NCBI GenBank assembly: GCA_005885555.1
Contig: VAWN01000100.1
Coordinates: 31,653-95,652 of the forward strand
Length of the DNA stretch: 64,000 bases
Source: Actinomycetota bacterium
Lineage (GTDB): Bacteria > Actinomycetota > Actinomycetes > Mycobacteriales > Micromonosporaceae
Reading direction: 5' to 3'
The notes under the pieces were generated by a model that saw only the letters and a list, made by a program, of their open reading frames with translations, made no database searches and was not told the origin of the DNA. A program made the position numbers and the translations under genes. The first letter of the stretch is position 1, and every line of letters starts with the position of its first letter. This document shows positions 60,487-64,000 of this stretch, piece by piece.

Positions 60487-61979
60487 CAGAACACCTCCGC
60501 GAGCCCGGCCTCCTGCAACGGATGGGCGCCCTTGTGCCGCCCCGGTACCTCCCCGCACAGCCGCGGGGTCGGGAACACCTTGCCCGGGTTGGCCAGCCCG
60601 CCCGGGTCGAACGCGCACCGCAGCAGCTGCATGGTGTCCAGGTCGTCGGCGGTGAACATGCGCGGCATCGACTTCGCCTTGTCCACGCCCACGCCGTGCT
60701 CGCCGGTGATCGAGCCGCCGTGCTCGATGCACAGGTCCAGGATCGCGGTGGACACCCGCTCGGCCCGCGCCGCCTCGCCGGGCACGCTGTCGTCGAACAG
60801 CACCAGCGGGTGCAGGTTGCCGTCGCCGGCGTGGAACACGTTGGCCACCCGTACCCCGCCGTCGCGGGACAGCTGCGCGATGCGCCGCAGCACCTGGGGC
60901 AGCGCGGTGCGCGGGATCACCCCGTCCTGCACGATGTAGTCCGGGCTGATCCGGCCGACCGCGGCGAACGCCGACTTGCGGCCCTTCCAGAACAGCGCCC
61001 GCTCGGCGTCGTCGGCGGCCACCCGGATCTCGACGGCGCCGTGTTCCCGGCAGAAATGCTCGACGTCGTCGAACTGCGCGTCGACCTCGGCGGCCGGGCC
61101 GTCCAGCTCGACGATGAGCACCGCGCCGGCACCGTCGGGGTATCCACAGTGGACAGCCGCCTCGGCCGCCTCGATGGCCAGGGCGTCCATCATCTCGATC
61201 GCGGCCGGTACCACGCCGGCGCCGATGATGGCCGACACCGCCGTCCCGGCCGCGTCCGTGGTGCCGAAGCCGGCCAGCAGCGTGCGTACCGCCTGCGGCA
61301 GCCGGGTCAGCCGCAGCGTCACCTCGGTCGCGATACCGAGCGTGCCCTCCGAGCCGACGAACGCGCCGAGCAGGTCGTACCCGGGCGGGTCCGGTGCCCG
61401 CCCGCCCAGCCGCACCAGGTCCCCGGCCGGGGTGACCAGCTGCGCCCCGGTGACGTGGTTGGTGGTGAAGCCGTACTTGAGGCAGTGCGCGCCGCCGGAG
61501 TTCTCCGCCACGTTGCCGCCGATCGAGCAGACCTGCTGGCTGGACGGGTCGGGCGCGTAGTAGTACCCGTGCGGCGCCGCCGCCCGGCTGACCGCGAGGT
61601 TCACCACGCCTGGTTCCACGACGGCCCGCTCGTCCTGCGGCGCCACGTCGAGGATCGCGCGCATCTGCGACGTGACGATCAGTACCCCGTCGGCGTGCGG
61701 CAGGGCACCGCCGGACAGCCCGGTACCGGAGCCGCGCGCCACGTACGGCACCCCGGCCGCGACGCACTCGCGGACCACCGCCGCGCATTCGAACGCGGTG
61801 TGCGGGAACGCCACCAGCGCCGGGACCACCTTGTAGTGGGTCAGCCCGTCGCATTCGTAGGTGCGCAGCTGCTGCCGGTCGGTGAGCACCTGCGCGTCGG
61901 TCAGCGCCATCCGCAGCCGCGCGGCCAGGGCCGCGATGTCGCCGGCCGTCTTCGCAGCCGCGATGTCGCCGGCCATCAT
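60486..61979 (-). CDS. glcD: Glycolate oxidase catalytic subunit GlcD
   Basis: A 497-residue FAD-binding oxidase. FAD motifs: [19 protein letters not shown] near residues 67-85, [20 protein letters not shown] near 129-148. The C-terminal active-site region has [28 protein letters not shown] and [17 protein letters not shown] 61979 overlaps the malate synthase stop (ATGATGG); the next codon is also ATG. The first 20 residues contain a duplicated AGDIAA unit, a small direct repeat at the DNA level. Makes glyoxylate, the substrate of the gene before it. Confidence 0.94.
   Translation of the reverse strand: MMAGDIAAAKTAGDIAALAARLRMALTDAQVLTDRQQLRTYECDGLTHYKVVPALVAFPHTAFECAAVVRECVAAGVPYVARGSGTGLSGGALPHADGVLIVTSQMRAILDVAPQDERAVVEPGVVNLAVSRAAAPHGYYYAPDPSSQQVCSIGGNVAENSGGAHCLKYGFTTNHVTGAQLVTPAGDLVRLGGRAPDPPGYDLLGAFVGSEGTLGIATEVTLRLTRLPQAVRTLLAGFGTTDAAGTAVSAIIGAGVVPAAIEMMDALAIEAAEAAVHCGYPDGAGAVLIVELDGPAAEVDAQFDDVEHFCREHGAVEIRVAADDAERALFWKGRKSAFAAVGRISPDYIVQDGVIPRTALPQVLRRIAQLSRDGGVRVANVFHAGDGNLHPLVLFDDSVPGEAARAERVSTAILDLCIEHGGSITGEHGVGVDKAKSMPRMFTADDLDTMQLLRCAFDPGGLANPGKVFPTPRLCGEVPGRHKGAHPLQEAGLAEVF
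61142..61154. repeat. Near-perfect copy of the 13-bp palindrome (ATCCACAGTGGAC)
   Basis: Within glcD, coding-strand reading Val-His-Cys-Gly as in the copy at 1179. Confidence 0.5.
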
Positions 61980-63553
61980 GGCATCCGTTCGTACGCGGGC
62001 AGGGTGAGGAACTCGACGAACTCGTCTGCGACGGCGACCTCCAGGAACAGCGCCCGCGCGTCCTCCAAGCCTGCACCGCCCAGCTTGGCCAGCTCCTCGT
62101 CGGTCAGCCGCTGCACCAGCTCCCGGGTCACCTTCTGCCCGGAGTCGGCCAGGGTCACGTCGTTGTGCAGCCACTGCCACACCTGCGAGCGGGAGATCTC
62201 CGCGGTCGCCGCGTCCTCCATCAGGTTGTTGATGGCCACCGCGCCGGTACCCCGCAGCCAGCTCGCCAGGTACTGGATGCCGACGCTGATGTCGCCCCGC
62301 AGCCCCGCCTCGGTCTGCTGGCCCGGGGTGTCGCGCACGTCGAGAAGCTGCGCGGCGCTGACCCGTACCTCGTCGCGGGTGCGGTCGAGCTGGTTGGGCC
62401 GCTCGCCGAGCACCGAGTCGAACACCTCGCGGCACACCGGTACCAGATCGGGGTGCGCCACCCAGGAGCCGTCGAACCCGTCACCGGCCTCCCGCGTCTT
62501 GTCCTCGCGCACCTTCGCCAGCGCCGTCGCGTTGACCTGCGGGTCGCGCCGGCTGGGGATGAACGCGGCCATCCCGCCGATCGCGTGCGCGCCGCGCTTG
62601 TGGCAGGTGCGTACCAGCAGTTCGGTGTACGCGCGCAGGAACGGCGAGGTCATCGTCACCGAGTTGCGGTCGGGCAGCAGGAAGTCGCGGCCTCGGGTAC
62701 GGAACTTCTTGATGACGCTGAACATGTAGTCCCACCGGCCGGCGTTGAGCCCCGCCGAGTGCTCGCGCAGCTCGTAGAGGATCTCCTCCATCTCGAACGC
62801 GGCCGGGTACGTCTCGATCAGTACCGTGGCCCGGATCGTGCCGCGCGGGATGCCCAGGTGCTGCTGGGCCGCGAGGAACACGTCGTTCCACAGCCGGGCC
62901 TCCAGGTGGCTCTCCATCTTCGGCAGGTAGAAGTACGGTCCGCAACCGCGCGCCAGCTGGGCGGCGGCGTTGTGGAAGAGGTACAGGCCGAAGTCGACCA
63001 GCGCGCCGGACATCCGCTCGCCGTCGACGAGCAGGTGCTTCTCGGTCAGGTGCCAGCCGCGCGGCCGGACCACGATGGTCGGCAGCTCGCCGGCGTTGAC
63101 CGCGTAGCCCTTGCCCTCCGGCGAGGTGAAGCGCAGGGTACCGGCGATCGCGTCGCGCAGGTTCAGCTGCCCCTCGATGACGTTGTCCCACAGCGGGGTG
63201 TTCGCGTCCTCGTGGTCGGCCAGCCACACCTTGGCGCCGGAGTTCAACGCGTTGATCGTCATCTTCGCGTCGGTCGGCCCGGTGATCTCCACCCGCCGGT
63301 CCACCAGGCCGGGCGCCGGATCGGCCACCCGCCACTGTCCTTCCCGCACGTCCTTGGTCTCGGCGAGGAAGTCCAGGGTGCCGCCGGCGGCCAGCTCCGC
63401 CTCCCGCTCGGCGCGCCGGCCCAGCAGCTCCCGGCGGCGCGGCTCGAAGGCGCGGTGCAGCTCGGCGAGCAGGGCCAGGGCCGGGCCGCTGAGCACCTCG
63501 TCGTACCGGTCCCGCAGCGGTCCCGCTATCTCGACGCCGGCCGATCTGTTCAT
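61976..63553 (-). CDS. aceB: Malate synthase A
   Basis: A 525-residue isoform A malate synthase, which condenses glyoxylate and acetyl-CoA to malate. Motifs: [20 protein letters not shown] near residues 161-180, [20 protein letters not shown] near 243-262, [12 protein letters not shown] near 329 and [15 protein letters not shown] near 358-372. ATG 63553 lies 9 bp after the methyltransferase stop. It heads the glc operon and removes the glyoxylate that GlcDEF produces. In E. coli the glc operon uses isoform G, so the use of isoform A here differs. No isocitrate lyase is nearby. Confidence 0.95.
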   Translation of the reverse strand: MNRSAGVEIAGPLRDRYDEVLSGPALALLAELHRAFEPRRRELLGRRAEREAELAAGGTLDFLAETKDVREGQWRVADPAPGLVDRRVEITGPTDAKMTINALNSGAKVWLADHEDANTPLWDNVIEGQLNLRDAIAGTLRFTSPEGKGYAVNAGELPTIVVRPRGWHLTEKHLLVDGERMSGALVDFGLYLFHNAAAQLARGCGPYFYLPKMESHLEARLWNDVFLAAQQHLGIPRGTIRATVLIETYPAAFEMEEILYELREHSAGLNAGRWDYMFSVIKKFRTRGRDFLLPDRNSVTMTSPFLRAYTELLVRTCHKRGAHAIGGMAAFIPSRRDPQVNATALAKVREDKTREAGDGFDGSWVAHPDLVPVCREVFDSVLGERPNQLDRTRDEVRVSAAQLLDVRDTPGQQTEAGLRGDISVGIQYLASWLRGTGAVAINNLMEDAATAEISRSQVWQWLHNDVTLADSGQKVTRELVQRLTDEELAKLGGAGLEDARALFLEVAVADEFVEFLTLPAYERMP

Positions 63554-63562
63554 AGGGTCAAA

Positions 63563-64000
63563 TTACGCTCCCGGCCGGTGGGCGCATACCGCAAGCGCAT
63601 ACGGAAGTGGCTCGTCGCGGGGCTCCACCACCCGGTCGATCACCAGGCCGGCCGCCGGGAACGCGGTCAGCAGGTCGGCCAGCGGCACGTGCCGCATGCC
63701 CAGCCGGCTGCGCACCCCGCCGGGGCTCCACCACGGCGCGGCCGGGTGCCATCCGGCGGCCCGGTAGGTCGGGTGCACGATCCGGGCGCCGTCGTCCCGG
63801 TTCTCGATGCACGGTCCGTTGAAACACGGGTGCACGCCGTAGCAGACCAGCCGGCCGCCAGGCCGCAGGACCCGCGCCGCCTCCCGCAGTACCGCGCCGA
63901 AGTCGTCCACGTCGGTGGACACCCACATCGCCACCACGGTCGGGAAGGCAGCGTCGGCGAACGGCAGCGCCGCCGCGTCGGCGTGCACCGCCGCGGGTAC
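63563..64000 (-). CDS. Class I SAM-dependent methyltransferase, C-terminal part (runs off right edge)
   Basis: At least 145 residues, open to the window edge. ADAAALPFADAAFPTVVAMW, then AVLREAARVLRPGGRLVCYG, are motifs after the SAM-binding loop of methyltransferase type 11 proteins. FNGPCIENRDDGARIVHPTY and GWHPAAPWWSP resemble a UbiE/COQ5-like subgroup. Motif I would lie outside the window, so the start is unknown; the GTG at 63988 is only internal. The stop is 9 bp before malate synthase, suggesting one transcript. Substrate unknown. Confidence 0.8.
   Translation of the reverse strand, partial: VPAAVHADAAALPFADAAFPTVVAMWVSTDVDDFGAVLREAARVLRPGGRLVCYGVHPCFNGPCIENRDDGARIVHPTYRAAGWHPAAPWWSPGGVRSRLGMRHVPLADLLTAFPAAGLVIDRVVEPRDEPLPYALAVCAHRPGA

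Overview
The window is high-GC actinobacterial DNA. It has dense gene packing, many GTG starts, strong G/C bias at third codon positions and many ATGA/GTGA start-stop overlaps. Family content points to a mycolate-free filamentous or sporangiate actinomycete, most likely Micromonosporaceae: MptB-type mannosyltransferase, GarA/OdhI, the sbp/DUF881 pair, DUF5999 and bifunctional nuclease. The taxon is inference. No rRNA, tRNA, CRISPR array, phage or transposase was seen. Almost all of the window is chromosomal housekeeping or metabolism, with one compact membrane-remodelling locus. Two DNA-level signatures run through it: a very frequent GGTACC palindrome inside genes, and a rarer 13-mer, GTCCAC(A/T)GTGGAC.

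Layout. 1-4.3 kb: the left-edge fragment of an ABC exporter, a geranylgeranyl-reductase-type flavoprotein, a short methionyl-tRNA synthetase with an unusual leader (a Met-rich leaderless micro-ORF plus two hairpins) and a nucleotide-sugar epimerase. 4.3-9 kb: a two-component system with paired operator-like repeats, then an MptB-like mannosyltransferase coupled to a GNAT-like protein. 9-14.2 kb: a catabolic operon of APC permease, glutamine-synthetase-like ligase, aldehyde dehydrogenase and SDR, probably for gamma-glutamylation of an amine such as a polyamine or ethanolamine. 14.2-16 kb: OsmC, an anti-sigma-type ATPase and a MEDS-STAS regulator. 16-25 kb: a block in the same order as M. tuberculosis Rv1822-Rv1832 (CDP-alcohol phosphatidyltransferase, DUF881, sbp, DUF881, gcvH, garA, MerR/ftsR, bifunctional nuclease, MerR, glycine riboswitch, gcvP). 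25-31 kb: a chorismate-utilising PabB-type enzyme facing a minimal NIS siderophore operon of two IucA/IucC synthetases and a PLP decarboxylase. 31-33.3 kb: a decayed patch with a TauE/SafE remnant, a frameshifted small gene and a methyltransferase with an internal deletion, around one conserved hypothetical gene.

33.4-44.5 kb is the most unusual region. A small HTH protein and an 812-residue ATPase/LuxR regulator diverge from a Ca-type DxDxDG repeat protein, an IniC-like dynamin GTPase, a membrane-anchored GrpE-like protein, an IniA-like dynamin GTPase and an Asp/His-rich protein. Converging on these are a DUF308 membrane protein and an Hsp70 ATPase domain that ends in a proline-rich tether and membrane anchor instead of a substrate-binding domain. 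I read this as a membrane-stress or repair machine related to mycobacterial iniBAC, with its own tethered chaperone pair.

44.5-56 kb: a glycerophosphodiester phosphodiesterase, an MFS exporter, and an eight-gene molybdenum hydroxylase operon (MobA-like, MoxR, CoxE, XdhC, CoxS, CoxL, CoxM, CoxG). Its large subunit carries the AYRGAGR form II motif, so it is probably not a true CO dehydrogenase. 56-64 kb: a glycolate/lactate operon read leftwards, malate synthase then GlcD, GlcE, GlcF and a lactate/glycolate permease, with a partial methyltransferase at the right edge.
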